A stretch of DNA of 64,000 nt from Sulfurimonas lithotrophica (GCF_009258225.1 NZ_CP043617.1:1922001-1986000); one strand, 5' to 3'; positions 34,803 to 43,882 are shown, counted from the stretch's first letter. Notes: generated from the letters alone by a model not told the origin. Program-made: numbers and translations.

Positions 34803-35330
34803 TTACTTCTTATATACAGCAGGGAGAATTTCGCTGGTAACTGTTGCTTCTAAACCATCAAGCATCCCGATTAAATAGTTATATCCTATGTAGTGAGGAA
34901 TAGCTACGATTAAACCTGCTACAGTCGTAATAAGTGCCATAGAGATACCTCCCGCAAAAACAGATGGATCACCCATACCGCTTTTTGAAATCGCTTCAAA
35001 TGCCAAAAGAACACCCGTTACCGTTCCAAGAAGCCCTAGTAAAGGGGATATGGAAGCTATAATTTTAACTGTTCCAAGTCCACTCTCTACCGTATAAAGT
35101 TTTTTAGACATCTCATCTTTAATGAGTTCGACTATGATGTGTTCATCTTTTAAAGGTACTTCCTTTTCCTTAATATCCGCAATTACCTCTTCAAGGAGTA
35201 CTGCCTTATAACGTTTAGTCATTATTATTTGAATAAACTTTACCAGCATAGTAGTAAAACCTATAATATTCAGTGCTATCAAAATATAAACTATAACTCC
35301 GCCTTGTTGTATGTAATCCATTAGATTCAT
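34803..35330 (-). CDS. exbB: ExbB, TonB-system proton-channel subunit
   Basis: A 175-residue protein with three helices; the conserved block is [28 protein letters not shown], then [22 protein letters not shown]. The start is 35330 ([11 protein letters not shown]) because AAAGGAG lies 6 bases upstream. A longer frame would overlap tonB and lacks a site. This is the dedicated TonB partner, distinct from the ExbB-like protein of the haem operon. Confidence 0.95.
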   Translation of the reverse strand: MNLMDYIQQGGVIVYILIALNIIGFTTMLVKFIQIIMTKRYKAVLLEEVIADIKEKEVPLKDEHIIVELIKDEMSKKLYTVESGLGTVKIIASISPLLGLLGTVTGVLLAFEAISKSGMGDPSVFAGGISMALITTVAGLIVAIPHYIGYNYLIGMLDGLEATVTSEILPAVYKK

Positions 35331-35344
35331 TTTTTCTCCTTTAT

Positions 35345-35986
35345 TTATCTCAGCCTGTATTCTATAGGCACTACTATTTCCCAACTGTTTTTTTCCAGCT
35401 CATCGGGAATAGGATTAAATTTTTCAATACTATTTAGCGTTTTTAAAGCTCCCTTATTTAGTCTTTTATATCTAGACGCTTCTTGCAGGGTTATATCTTT
35501 TATTGAACCGTCTTTTAAAATAGTAAATTTTATTTTTACAGTACCCTCACGCTTTAATCTTTTTGCTTTTTTGGGATAATATTTCTTTTTTTCTATCGCC
35601 ATTTTTACTTCCGTAATATACTGCGACTCGATTATCTCAATTTCTGTCGCCGATAATTTCGGTTCTTCTTTAACCGGTTCGGGTTCCGGAATTATTTCAA
35701 GTTCAGGTTCTTGAACTATCTCGGGTTCGGGAATTACTTCAGGTTTTACAACAGGTTTTGGTTCCGGTTTGGGCTTAGGCTTCGGTTTTGGTTTTGGCTT
35801 CGGCTTGATTTTTGGTTTTGGTTTTGGCTTCGGTGCTACAGTAACATTACGCAAATCAAGTTTTTGTACTGTTTCTTTTTTTGTTGCTATTTTTTGATTC
35901 TGTGTAGCAAAATTTACTACTAAAAGTATATGAACAATAGAAACAACTACAAAAACAACTATAAAAACAACTTTTATGTTTATCAA
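35345..35986 (-). CDS. tonB: TonB energy-transducing protein
   Basis: A 213-residue protein with an N-terminal anchor (about 5-25), a long Pro-Lys then Pro-Glu spacer (about 52-110, alternating KP followed by EP/PE runs) that spans the periplasm, and a C-terminal domain [29 protein letters not shown] with the family YP motif. It should energise all three TonB-dependent receptors in the window. It lies 40 bp downstream of a 26-codon ORF and 145-235 bp downstream of two Fur boxes. Confidence 0.95.
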   Translation of the reverse strand: MINIKVVFIVVFVVVSIVHILLVVNFATQNQKIATKKETVQKLDLRNVTVAPKPKPKPKIKPKPKPKPKPKPKPEPKPVVKPEVIPEPEIVQEPELEIIPEPEPVKEEPKLSATEIEIIESQYITEVKMAIEKKKYYPKKAKRLKREGTVKIKFTILKDGSIKDITLQEASRYKRLNKGALKTLNSIEKFNPIPDELEKNSWEIVVPIEYRLR

Positions 35987-36026
35987 TTACCAATCCAAAT
36001 ATTTTGAGATAGATTAAAATATAAAA

Positions 36027-36107
36027 TTAAAACGGTATAACCAGTGCACCGTGTGCAAGTGTTACTGCTACAAAGATTGATATAGTTAAAAAAATATTGT
36101 TTTTCAT
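36027..36107 (-). CDS. Candidate 26-residue membrane peptide before tonB
   Basis: An 81-bp ORF with a good AAAAGGAA site 7 bases upstream reads MKNNIFLTISIFVAVTLAHG, then ALVIPF. It is a single hydrophobic helix with a short basic start, like a small membrane protein or a bare signal peptide. It lies directly downstream of Fur boxes, so it would be the first translated unit of the tonB operon. No family recognised; it may be a leader ORF. Confidence 0.5.
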   Translation of the reverse strand: MKNNIFLTISIFVAVTLAHGALVIPF

Positions 36108-36131
36108 GTTTTTTCCTTTTTAAACTCAGAT

Positions 36132-36151
36132 ATAAATGATATTTATTATCA
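36132..36151 (-). promoter_or_regulatory. Fur box upstream of the tonB operon
   Basis: ATAAATGATATTTATTATCA holds two overlapping Fur half-site pairs 25 bp before the 26-codon ORF. Confidence 0.68.
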
Positions 36152-36203
36152 AACTCAAAACTATCGAAAGTATAAGAAAAAATCTATTAAAAGACACTTA
36201 ATA

Positions 36204-36220
36204 TTGACAATCGTTATCAA
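36204..36220 (-). promoter_or_regulatory. Second Fur-like palindrome before the tonB operon
   Basis: TTGACAATCGTTATCAA is a nearly perfect palindrome related to the Fur consensus. It sits just past the stop of Fur-like copy B. Confidence 0.6.
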
Positions 36221-36225
36221 TATAT

Positions 36226-36558
36226 TTATATGATAGTGCTAATTACTTCAACATAATCGCAATCTATATCTTTTTTTAACAAATACCCTTTTGGAATTTT
36301 ATTTACTATTATCAGCATATCAAGTTCATCAAAAAACTTAATATGTCTAGATACCGTTGCATAACCTACATTGGAAGAGTTTTCATTTAGTTTGTTAACC
36401 AAATACTCTACACTTACGGGGTAAGATTGTTCATGTAAAATCTTTAAAACCCTCTCCCTTTGGTCGGAATACCTAAGTTTGTTTTGTTTTAAATGGTTGT
36501 ATATAACATTGCGAAATACAGATAATTTTTCTCTATTTTTAGCATTTATGTATAGCAT
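36226..36558 (-). CDS. Fur-like DNA-binding-domain-only protein, copy B
   Basis: A 110-residue near-duplicate of the protein at 34057-34389. I count nine differing residues: T6A, K36R, I50V, I64V, Q77D, D102Y and the last three. The Fur-type winged helix (LRYSDQRERVLKILHE, GYATVSRHIKFFDELDML) is intact and the metal-sensing half is absent. It follows the peroxidase gene by 1 bp and closes the seven-gene imelysin operon. DNA differences fall mainly at third codon positions, so both copies appear to be under selection. Confidence 0.78.
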   Translation of the reverse strand: MLYINAKNREKLSVFRNVIYNHLKQNKLRYSDQRERVLKILHEQSYPVSVEYLVNKLNENSSNVGYATVSRHIKFFDELDMLIIVNKIPKGYLLKKDIDCDYVEVISTII

Positions 36559-36559
36559 C

Positions 36560-37840
36560 TTAGTTTCCTAACTCTCCAACAGGAGCAAGTTCAGGCAGTA
36601 GATGTTCATATCTTTCATCCGTAAGTGTGCGTAAAAATGCTTCTAGGTTTCTTATTTTTGTATCACTCAAAGATTGTCCATTGTCCAATAAGTCATGGTT
36701 TATAGTTGCATTATTATCATTAGAACCCCAAATTTGGTTTGTTTCAGGGTTAATTGCATGATCACCCTTACCCATCATATGATCGTAAAATTCTAAAACC
36801 GTTCGAAGTTTTGCAAATACGCCGTTATTCATATATGGTCCTGTTACTGCTACATTTCTAAGTGTAGGCACTTTTGTTTTACCCAAGTGTGCCGTGTAGT
36901 TTGCATCTGTAGCTTCTACCGTACCGCCGAGTCCTCTAAATGTTGCATTTGCATCTTGAAGATTAAGTGCAGCTCTTGCATCCATAGCATCAACATTTCT
37001 TGGTGTACCGATATTTTCATATTCAAAGTTTGTAAAAAGCTCTTTTGTCCTCTCTGTTGCCGAAGTTGTTGAAGCATTTTCCGCATGACATGAAAAACAG
37101 TTTGCATTTGTCGAGAAAAACAAGGCACGACCTGCCAATTCCGCATTGCTCCATCCACCCTCTTCTTCACAAACACTATCACTCTCTCCGCTGTCCAAAC
37201 ACTCTCTAAGCTTATCATATTTAGAATCAAACGGTGCGAATTCCTCTGTTTTTTCAAACTTTGCAATAGCCTCAGCCATAGCCTCGTAACTTGCATCTAT
37301 ATCATCGAAAATATCTGAACCGTAAAGGTTTTCAAATGCTTTTACATACTCAGTATTCTCTTTTAATCTATCTACTACTGCATTTTTATCTGCCATCTGC
37401 ATCTCAGCCCCGTCAAGCGGAGGTCCCATAGCTTGTATTTTTAGTGTAGCTGCACGACCGTCATGAAACTGCCCGCCTTTATACGAGCCGTCTTCTTGTT
37501 TATGAAACTCAGGAGAGAACTGTGCATATGCAGCAGTAGGGGCATTTCTACCACCTAAACTTACACCGTCATCACCGACTGAAAAAGCACCGTGGACAAA
37601 TATGTTTTGATCGGCTCCATCTTCACTAAACCTTGCATCTGCAAATCCGTGTTCAGGGTCATGACAAGTTGCACAAGAGGTATTTCTTGTTAGAGAAATG
37701 TTTTTATCGTTAAAGAGCTGCTTACCCAATTCCTCTTTTGTAAGTTGCGTTTGTATGAATCCAGAAGAACCTCCATCACTCCCGCATCCGCTGAATAAAA
37801 ATAAACCTGCTGTTGCCAAACTCAATAAAACTTTCATCAT
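36560..37840 (-). CDS. Di-haem cytochrome c peroxidase/MauG-family lipoprotein
   Basis: A 426-residue periplasmic lipoprotein (lipobox Cys19 in LFLFSGC). Two c-type haem sites: TSCATCHDPEHGF (56-60) and ANCFSCHAE (about 249). The architecture and TKVPTLRNVAVTGPYMNNGVFAKLRTVLEFYDHMM are typical of the bacterial CcpA/MauG family. It reduces peroxide or oxidises a partner. In this operon it accompanies a di-haem oxidoredictase and two imelysins, so a role in periplasmic iron redox handling is possible. Confidence 0.87.
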   Translation of the reverse strand: MMKVLLSLATAGLFLFSGCGSDGGSSGFIQTQLTKEELGKQLFNDKNISLTRNTSCATCHDPEHGFADARFSEDGADQNIFVHGAFSVGDDGVSLGGRNAPTAAYAQFSPEFHKQEDGSYKGGQFHDGRAATLKIQAMGPPLDGAEMQMADKNAVVDRLKENTEYVKAFENLYGSDIFDDIDASYEAMAEAIAKFEKTEEFAPFDSKYDKLRECLDSGESDSVCEEEGGWSNAELAGRALFFSTNANCFSCHAENASTTSATERTKELFTNFEYENIGTPRNVDAMDARAALNLQDANATFRGLGGTVEATDANYTAHLGKTKVPTLRNVAVTGPYMNNGVFAKLRTVLEFYDHMMGKGDHAINPETNQIWGSNDNNATINHDLLDNGQSLSDTKIRNLEAFLRTLTDERYEHLLPELAPVGELGN

Positions 37841-37848
37841 TTTTCCTT

Positions 37849-39156
37849 TTAAAAGATAAACCCGGCACTTAACGTAAATGAGTTCTCATCTGAAAACTTT
37901 GCATTTGAGCCGTAGTCTCTAAGTTTATAGTCTGCTTTTAGTGCAATTTTAGAATCTGGAAAGTAAGCAAAACCAACCGTATATTCAAAAAATCTATTGT
38001 TATCAACATAAGTTGTTTGAGAATTTGCATCCATATCAAGTCTTTCTATCTCTGCTACCAAGTAACCTTTATGACTCATCTCTAACATTGATAAAATATC
38101 ATAACCTACGGTTAAATACTGACCGTTTACGCTGTCTGCTATATTTACATCCGTAGCAGTCGGCAAATTAGACACGTCACCTCCGAGTTTCCCAAATGTA
38201 GCAAGTGCTTGAATATCAAATCCATGATTTTTATACGTAGCATGAACCTCAGCCATAGTCATAGTTACATCTACTTTTGAGTCACTTCCCTCACTCTGAC
38301 CGTACATAAAAGAAGCACCCATATTTAAGCCATCTCCAAAATTATAAGTTCCGCGTGCTACGAATGAGTAGCTGTCCGTATATTGTTTCGCACCCAAACG
38401 ACCTTGTTGGATAAATCTTCCCTCGGCATCTCCAAAAGCATCCGAGTCCGGAGACGTTATAAAACCTGCATAATATTCAAATTCATCTATCTTACCGTGA
38501 GATAAAATTCCGTTTGTATGCCAAGTTGAAGGAATAATGTAAGTCTCAACAGCAGGTCTGTCACTTGTCAGGTATGAAGTCGGTTCATGATTAAGATTCA
38601 CTAGTCCAAACGGAGTAAGTATATGCCCTACACGAATGGCAAAACTCTCACTTATTAAAAAATCAAGATACGAGAACTCGACTATTGCATACTTGTAATT
38701 TTTTGTGCCGTCACTTCTTGCCCCTCCGTCTTCAAACTCAATCTCAGTATTCATAACAATCCAGTCGTTAAACTTAAAACCTATATATGGTACAAATCTG
38801 ACTATATTGAACTCACCTTTATTTTTATTATCGTTATATGTAGATGATGTTGAGTTTTTATAATCATCATATTTTTTAAATTTATATTCACCGTAACCGC
38901 CTATAGATACGCTGTTATTTGTATGGTAAACTTTAGAAGCACCCTCACCTAAAGAGCTAAAACTTTCATACTTTGAAGCGGAACTTCCACTCATGTTTAC
39001 TACCTCTTCCAAGATTGAATCGTTTGTTTGAGACTGTTCTTGTTTCATCTGCTTCATCTCTTGTTTTAAAAGCTCTATCTCATATGAAAGTTCTTCATTT
39101 GAAGCACCAAGTACCAAACTGCTACACGCTACTACACTTACAATAATCTTTTTCAT
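37849..39156 (-). CDS. Outer-membrane porin-like protein with N-terminal coiled coil
   Basis: A 435-residue exported protein: signal peptide (about 1-18), a short coiled coil (EELSYEIELLKQEMKQMKQE) as in trimeric porins, then a predicted barrel (SIGGYGEYKFKKYDDY, FVPYIGFKFNDWIVMNTEIEFE, FAIRVGHILTPFGLVN) ending in SAGFIF. Resembles phosphate-selective OprO/P or DcaP-type proteins. It lies between the hydroxylase and peroxidase genes with gaps of 1 and 8 bp. Substrate unknown. Confidence 0.72.
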   Translation of the reverse strand: MKKIIVSVVACSSLVLGASNEELSYEIELLKQEMKQMKQEQSQTNDSILEEVVNMSGSSASKYESFSSLGEGASKVYHTNNSVSIGGYGEYKFKKYDDYKNSTSSTYNDNKNKGEFNIVRFVPYIGFKFNDWIVMNTEIEFEDGGARSDGTKNYKYAIVEFSYLDFLISESFAIRVGHILTPFGLVNLNHEPTSYLTSDRPAVETYIIPSTWHTNGILSHGKIDEFEYYAGFITSPDSDAFGDAEGRFIQQGRLGAKQYTDSYSFVARGTYNFGDGLNMGASFMYGQSEGSDSKVDVTMTMAEVHATYKNHGFDIQALATFGKLGGDVSNLPTATDVNIADSVNGQYLTVGYDILSMLEMSHKGYLVAEIERLDMDANSQTTYVDNNRFFEYTVGFAYFPDSKIALKADYKLRDYGSNAKFSDENSFTLSAGFIF

Positions 39157-39157
39157 T

Positions 39158-40039
39158 TTATCTCCTATAAAACGGCTCTAATATCATCTCTAATATGCCG
39201 TTGTGAATTTTTTTATTTTTTAAACCAAACTCAAGTACATCATCTTTTTCAGAAGTAGCAAATGAGTTAAACATATAATCCCAGATTGAAAGGATCCCTC
39301 CGAAATTTTTATCCGTATATTTTGTGCTGTGATGCATCTGATGCATATGTGGGGACACAAGTAGCTTTTCAAACACTCCAAACTTTAGAGGTAGATGCGA
39401 ATGTCTGAGATTTGCTCCGATAAGCCCAGATATAAATACGAATATATTTGCACCTGCTATCTCTACGATACCTATAGATGCACCAAAAAAGTATATAAAC
39501 ACTCCACTCACAAGCCCTGCACTTAGCGCGTACCTAAGCCCAAACAGAAGATTCTCCAGTGGATGGACCCTGTAAAATGTCAAAGGGTTTAATACCTCGG
39601 CACTATGATGCACCTGATGCAGTCTCCATAAATACGGCACAGTATGTAAAAACCTATGTAGCCAGTACCTTGTAAAATCTCCCACTATAAAAAGAGTAAA
39701 TGTATAAAAAACTACTATCAACTCTTTTGAATAAGATGTTTTTTCAAAGTATCCAAAACTCTCTTCTAAAAGCAGAGTTACACTAAGACTTACATCTTTG
39801 GAACTTACGATATACGAGAGTATCGGGAGCAATAAAACGATCTTTAAAAACGATATGACGACAAAATATTTATAATCATTTTTTGCACTCTTATGCCACC
39901 AAATGTTTTTACTGAAAACATAAGAGTATTTTGGGTTAAGAAACACAAATAAAACAGATATAAGCAAAGCACTCAAAAGATAAAACCAATATACCCGGCT
40001 GCTACTTGTCAAAAAATACTCAATACCAAAATATTCCAT
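39158..40039 (-). CDS. Fatty-acid hydroxylase/sterol desaturase superfamily protein
   Basis: A 293-residue membrane protein with about five helices and the eight-His di-iron signature: RYWLHRFLHTVPYLWRLHQVHHS (HRFLH, HQVHHS), then NLRHSHLPL and SPHMHQMHHSTKY. These enzymes use a di-iron centre and O2 to hydroxylate lipids. Its presence in an iron-regulated operon is odd. It may modify membrane lipids or a siderophore-like compound (speculative). Confidence 0.88.
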   Translation of the reverse strand: MEYFGIEYFLTSSSRVYWFYLLSALLISVLFVFLNPKYSYVFSKNIWWHKSAKNDYKYFVVISFLKIVLLLPILSYIVSSKDVSLSVTLLLEESFGYFEKTSYSKELIVVFYTFTLFIVGDFTRYWLHRFLHTVPYLWRLHQVHHSAEVLNPLTFYRVHPLENLLFGLRYALSAGLVSGVFIYFFGASIGIVEIAGANIFVFISGLIGANLRHSHLPLKFGVFEKLLVSPHMHQMHHSTKYTDKNFGGILSIWDYMFNSFATSEKDDVLEFGLKNKKIHNGILEMILEPFYRR

Positions 40040-40041
40040 CT

Positions 40042-41121
40042 CTAATCTCCATCAGCCTCTAAAATATCTTGCTCAAAATTAAGTCCCGTGATTAAAGCCG
40101 TGTAATTATTTTGTATCGTTCTGACTGATTCAAAAAGATTTGTCGTTTTTTGACTTGTAAGCTCGTTCTCTAATGTGGAGCTGTAAGAATCACAAATAGA
40201 CAAAGCTTCATTTATAGCATCGGACACTGCTTTAAGCTCACTACTAGAACTGCCAAGCTCTGCAATACTCTCCAAACCGTTTTGTATAACTTTTTTATAG
40301 GTATTTAAAATCTCTTTTATCGCTTCAAGCGAATAAGAACTGTAGTAATACTCAAGCCTATCTGCAGAAGGGTCATCTGCATACTTAACTACAAGTCCGG
40401 CGGCTTCACCTATTCTGATCTCTCTTAGATTAAGAGCTTGCTGAACAAGTACGTTTAGAAGTGCACTTACCGAATCTTCAGAGCTTGTTGTAAACTCGCT
40501 TGTAGATTCATAATACTCTTTTATCTCAAGCAGATGGGATGAGATTTTGTTTATCATAAGCAGGGCTGCATCTAGTCTATTTTGATTCATTTTAGCTATT
40601 AGAGTAGAACTGTCTTCTTTATCTCCAAAGAGCGTATATTCAAGTGCCGTTATACCTTTTAGGGAGTTTGATACAAGAGTTTTAGTTCCTGAAAAAACCT
40701 CTTCTAAATCACCTGCGGTGTCTTGAGACTTTGAACCTTTTATATAATGCTCAATATAAAAATCTGCAATATCACGCATATTGTCATCATTGTATCCGGC
40801 TACATATACGGCTTCAACTCTTTTATAAAAAAGTACAAGTTGTTTAAACCCATTTTGAGCTTCTATCAAATCAGCCTCACTCTTTGTCGAGTTTAAATCC
40901 TCTATAGATGCAAGCAGGTTTAATGACTGCTCATATGTTGCATTTGCATCTTTGTATATAACCTCATCATATATACTTCCTATGGCTGCATCTATACTCT
41001 GCGCAGATGCATTTGCACTTAGTAAACCGTTTTGCCCATCGTAGTTATTTTCGTCACCGCAAGCTATAAACATGAGTGAAATAACCAGAATTAAAAATAT
41101 TTTTAAATTGTTAAATAGCAT
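40042..41121 (-). CDS. Imelysin-family lipoprotein 2 (degenerate motif)
   Basis: A 359-residue lipoprotein (LMFIACGDE, Cys about 21) of helical imelysin/IrpA-type fold. Recognised by FYKRVEAVYVAGYNDDNMRDIADFYIEHYI and LKGITALEYTLFGD, which aligns with the imelysin GxHxxE site but has Thr in place of His. Also shows REIRIGEAAGLVV. Imelysins are periplasmic proteins tied to iron uptake, some beside EfeUOB systems. It overlaps the di-haem oxidoredictase gene by 11 bp. Confidence 0.8.
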   Translation of the reverse strand: MLFNNLKIFLILVISLMFIACGDENNYDGQNGLLSANASAQSIDAAIGSIYDEVIYKDANATYEQSLNLLASIEDLNSTKSEADLIEAQNGFKQLVLFYKRVEAVYVAGYNDDNMRDIADFYIEHYIKGSKSQDTAGDLEEVFSGTKTLVSNSLKGITALEYTLFGDKEDSSTLIAKMNQNRLDAALLMINKISSHLLEIKEYYESTSEFTTSSEDSVSALLNVLVQQALNLREIRIGEAAGLVVKYADDPSADRLEYYYSSYSLEAIKEILNTYKKVIQNGLESIAELGSSSSELKAVSDAINEALSICDSYSSTLENELTSQKTTNLFESVRTIQNNYTALITGLNFEQDILEADGD

Positions 41122-42496
41122 TTAAAAACTCCACTAAATATTCTCTGTCTTTATGAGACAATTCTTTAAAAGCATCTGAGTGCTTTTTAGCTTCACCGCC
41201 GTGCCAAAGAATCGCTTCTTCAACACTTCTGGCTCTTCCGTCATGCAAAAGTGCTACTTCACCGCTTACCTTTTTATAAAGTCCAAGACCCCATAGAGGC
41301 GGTGTTCTAAACTCATTCGCTTTTGCTTTAAATATTGTATGCCCGTCACTCAGCGCATCTCCCATATCATGAAGTAAAAAGTCGCTATATGGTTTTATTT
41401 TTACACCCTCGGCTGTTTCAAAGCTCTCTACGTGACACTTAACGCATCCAAGTGAATTAAAGATTTTTTCACCTTTTTTAAAGTTTTTACTTTTTCTCTG
41501 AGACGGGATTTTCAAGGTTTTTAAATAATACGCAATAGCATCCAACCTCTCTTTTGGCAAATCAAAATCGTGACGACCCTCAAGAGCTTTTTGACAATCT
41601 ATTTGAGCATCACTGCAGTTGTGTTTTGGATAAAGAGGATTACTGAGTCCCATATCGTTATGTGCGGCATTAGCACTTTGATGCACAACACTTGCCGCTG
41701 CGGCCTTCCATGTGAAACGACCAAGCTCAGTAATGTTTGTCTCAGGATTATAAACCCAGTTTGCCTTACCGCTGATGCCGTCTTTGTCTTTATCATTTAT
41801 ATCTTCGTTTGCCAAGATATCGTTTGCATCTATAGATTCAATAGCACCAAGACCAATTAAAGCCAAAGCTATATGTCCTGCTATATTTGCATCTTTATGA
41901 AGCGGACCGTACTGCAATTTTGAGAGTGTATATGTCGGAGTTTGAAGTGAATACTTTTCACCGTCGGCATACTTTGCATCTGTAGTCTTGTATGAGACAT
42001 TGATATTTCCTTCAAATTTTACGTCACTCGTACCGTTTAAACTGAGCTGTCCGCCGTATGTAGGCTCAGGGATGAAACCTTTTGTCGCTATTAAGTTATT
42101 ATTAATATTTTTTGTATTAGAAATTGAAAGACGCATAACCAAAGAGCGTGTAATATCTCCGCTTTTATCGATGGCTAGTCCTGCTCCGTTATTTGGATGA
42201 CAATGTATGCAGGTATTTGCGGAAAAAAGTGGTCCAAGTCCATCACGAGCCGTTGTAGCGGATGGAGCTTCCACCCAAGGAATTCTAAAAAAACTTTTTC
42301 CGAGTATATGCATATCAATCTCTTCGTTAGTTTTAAAATCAAAGGATTGACTAAAAGCTTTGTTTGTAGTATTTTTTGTAAATTGAGCTACGGAAGATTT
42401 ATTTTCTTTTTGTATCTCTTTGGGTTTATCTGAGCTACAACCGGCAATCAAAAAGATTGCCAATGTTGCGGATAGTGTATGTTTAATATCCATCAT
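41111..42496 (-). CDS. Di-haem oxidoredictase (DUF1111/DHOR) lipoprotein
   Basis: A 461-residue lipoprotein (AGCSS, Cys20) with two c-haem motifs: NTCIHCHPNNGAG (about 96) and LGCVKCHVES near residue 350. DHOR-family sequence features: GPLFSANTCIHCH, ELGRFTWKAAAASVVHQSANAAHNDMG, RTPPLWGLGLYKK and HDGRARSVEEAILWHGGEA. In many Proteobacteria this gene lies between two imelysin genes, as here. It likely does redox chemistry on iron or a chelate in the periplasm (inference). Confidence 0.88.
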   Translation of the reverse strand: MMDIKHTLSATLAIFLIAGCSSDKPKEIQKENKSSVAQFTKNTTNKAFSQSFDFKTNEEIDMHILGKSFFRIPWVEAPSATTARDGLGPLFSANTCIHCHPNNGAGLAIDKSGDITRSLVMRLSISNTKNINNNLIATKGFIPEPTYGGQLSLNGTSDVKFEGNINVSYKTTDAKYADGEKYSLQTPTYTLSKLQYGPLHKDANIAGHIALALIGLGAIESIDANDILANEDINDKDKDGISGKANWVYNPETNITELGRFTWKAAAASVVHQSANAAHNDMGLSNPLYPKHNCSDAQIDCQKALEGRHDFDLPKERLDAIAYYLKTLKIPSQRKSKNFKKGEKIFNSLGCVKCHVESFETAEGVKIKPYSDFLLHDMGDALSDGHTIFKAKANEFRTPPLWGLGLYKKVSGEVALLHDGRARSVEEAILWHGGEAKKHSDAFKELSHKDREYLVEFLNAI

Positions 42497-42507
42497 TACG
42501 ACTTTTA

Positions 42508-43851
42508 CTAAATATCCGTCTCGTCCGGATCTGTTACATCACTTGAAGTCAATGATATTCCAAACTCACGAGCTACGTCAACCATAGTGTCCCCAAGGTT
42601 TCTTAACTTATTTTTAGCATTTGTCAAATTTGCTTTATTTGAACTTCCGTCTTTGATTTGATAATCAAAATGCTCACTCGATACTGCTAAGTTCATAGCT
42701 GTAACTCTTGAATCTATATCTGTTAGCAATGTATCTATAGCTTCTTTTGTATCGTCGCTTAAAAGAGAATAAAATCCGGTACCTTTAGATGCACCTTTAT
42801 ATTCGCCTTTTAAAACATTTACAAAACCTTGATAATTTTTATCCACGTCAACATGAGTATTATCAGAAAAACAAGAGTGCTCATCTTCTTCGCTAGGTGT
42901 AAGTATCGCTACAGCCATACGCTCGTTTGCAAGTTCACTTTTTATAAAAGTACCCATACCTGCAAAAACCTGTTTTAATGCTGCATCAGTCTCTATAGCA
43001 TTAGTACCCCCGCCTAAAAATGCTTCGCGATAAGACCCGCTGCCTGCCGTCCATGCATCTACCATATCTGTTAAATCATCTACAATCAACTCCGATGCAG
43101 CTACTAAATAATCTGCTCTTCGGCTAGCTTCAGGCGAACCGTCAGTATAGTCCGTAAGTGGTCTTTGACCTGCCGTTGTAGCACCGTTTGTTACTGTATC
43201 TGCTATAAAGTCATTATAATCCTGATCTTGTCCCCAAAGTAAAAATTCTATTGCGTGATAACCCGTAGCTACGTTCGCATCTCCGCCGTTTTCATTTAAA
43301 GCTGCGAGAACACTTTTTGTAATAGTAGTTGCATCTACGGTTGTAGCCTCACTGCCGCTAGGTGTAAAGTTTCCTGCCGTATCTATAATGTTTCCGCTAG
43401 TAGTATTACCGTCTGCATCTGTTGTATAATCAATCATGTTTTCATCTAACGGCCATGCGTTTAACTGCCCCTCGGGTGCACCCCAACTTGCCGCAAAACC
43501 TTCTTCTGCATCTATAGGACCGTTTGATAGTCTAAATATCTCCGTAGTTCCGTAAGATATACGAGCCGTTTTCCAAGCTTCTTTAACTGCTGTAAGATTA
43601 GCAGTATTCGGTGTAGCTACAAATGTATCTATTGCAACATTTAAAGCCTGTGCATCTGTTAATGCATCCGTATAGTTAGCTAAAGCTATATCAGCATATG
43701 TTGTTAAAGCAGCCGTTTTATTGGTTGCTGATACACTTGAAGTATCCTGCACGACTACTGTTGAACCATCACTTCCTCCACATCCCGCTGTAGAAAATGT
43801 TAAAACCGTTGCCAAAACAATCGAGCCTAATATCTCTTTTTTTAATTTCAT
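42508..43851 (-). CDS. Imelysin-family (IrpA-like) lipoprotein 1
   Basis: A 447-residue lipoprotein (FSTAGCGG, Cys about 24). The imelysin GxHxxE site is intact in ATGYHAIEFLLWGQDQDYNDF. The N-terminal half shows VKEAWKTARISYGTTEIFRLSNGPID and the C-terminal half NERMAVAILTPSEEDEHSCFSDNTH and YKGASKGTGFYSLL. It is the first gene of the seven-gene operon and follows a Fur box at 43869. It probably binds iron or haem-related ligands at the outer surface. Confidence 0.9.
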   Translation of the reverse strand: MKLKKEILGSIVLATVLTFSTAGCGGSDGSTVVVQDTSSVSATNKTAALTTYADIALANYTDALTDAQALNVAIDTFVATPNTANLTAVKEAWKTARISYGTTEIFRLSNGPIDAEEGFAASWGAPEGQLNAWPLDENMIDYTTDADGNTTSGNIIDTAGNFTPSGSEATTVDATTITKSVLAALNENGGDANVATGYHAIEFLLWGQDQDYNDFIADTVTNGATTAGQRPLTDYTDGSPEASRRADYLVAASELIVDDLTDMVDAWTAGSGSYREAFLGGGTNAIETDAALKQVFAGMGTFIKSELANERMAVAILTPSEEDEHSCFSDNTHVDVDKNYQGFVNVLKGEYKGASKGTGFYSLLSDDTKEAIDTLLTDIDSRVTAMNLAVSSEHFDYQIKDGSSNKANLTNAKNKLRNLGDTMVDVAREFGISLTSSDVTDPDETDI

Positions 43852-43868
43852 TATTTATCCCTTCATAT

Positions 43869-43882
43869 TGATAATTATTATC
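43869..43882 (-). promoter_or_regulatory. Fur box before the imelysin operon
   Basis: TGATAATTATTATC is close to the consensus half-site pair and lies 17 bp before the imelysin 1 start. Confidence 0.7.

Noticed and set aside
35750-35850. Tandem DNA repeat or CRISPR-like array
   Set aside because: The repetition encodes the Pro-Lys spacer of TonB; there are no spacers.
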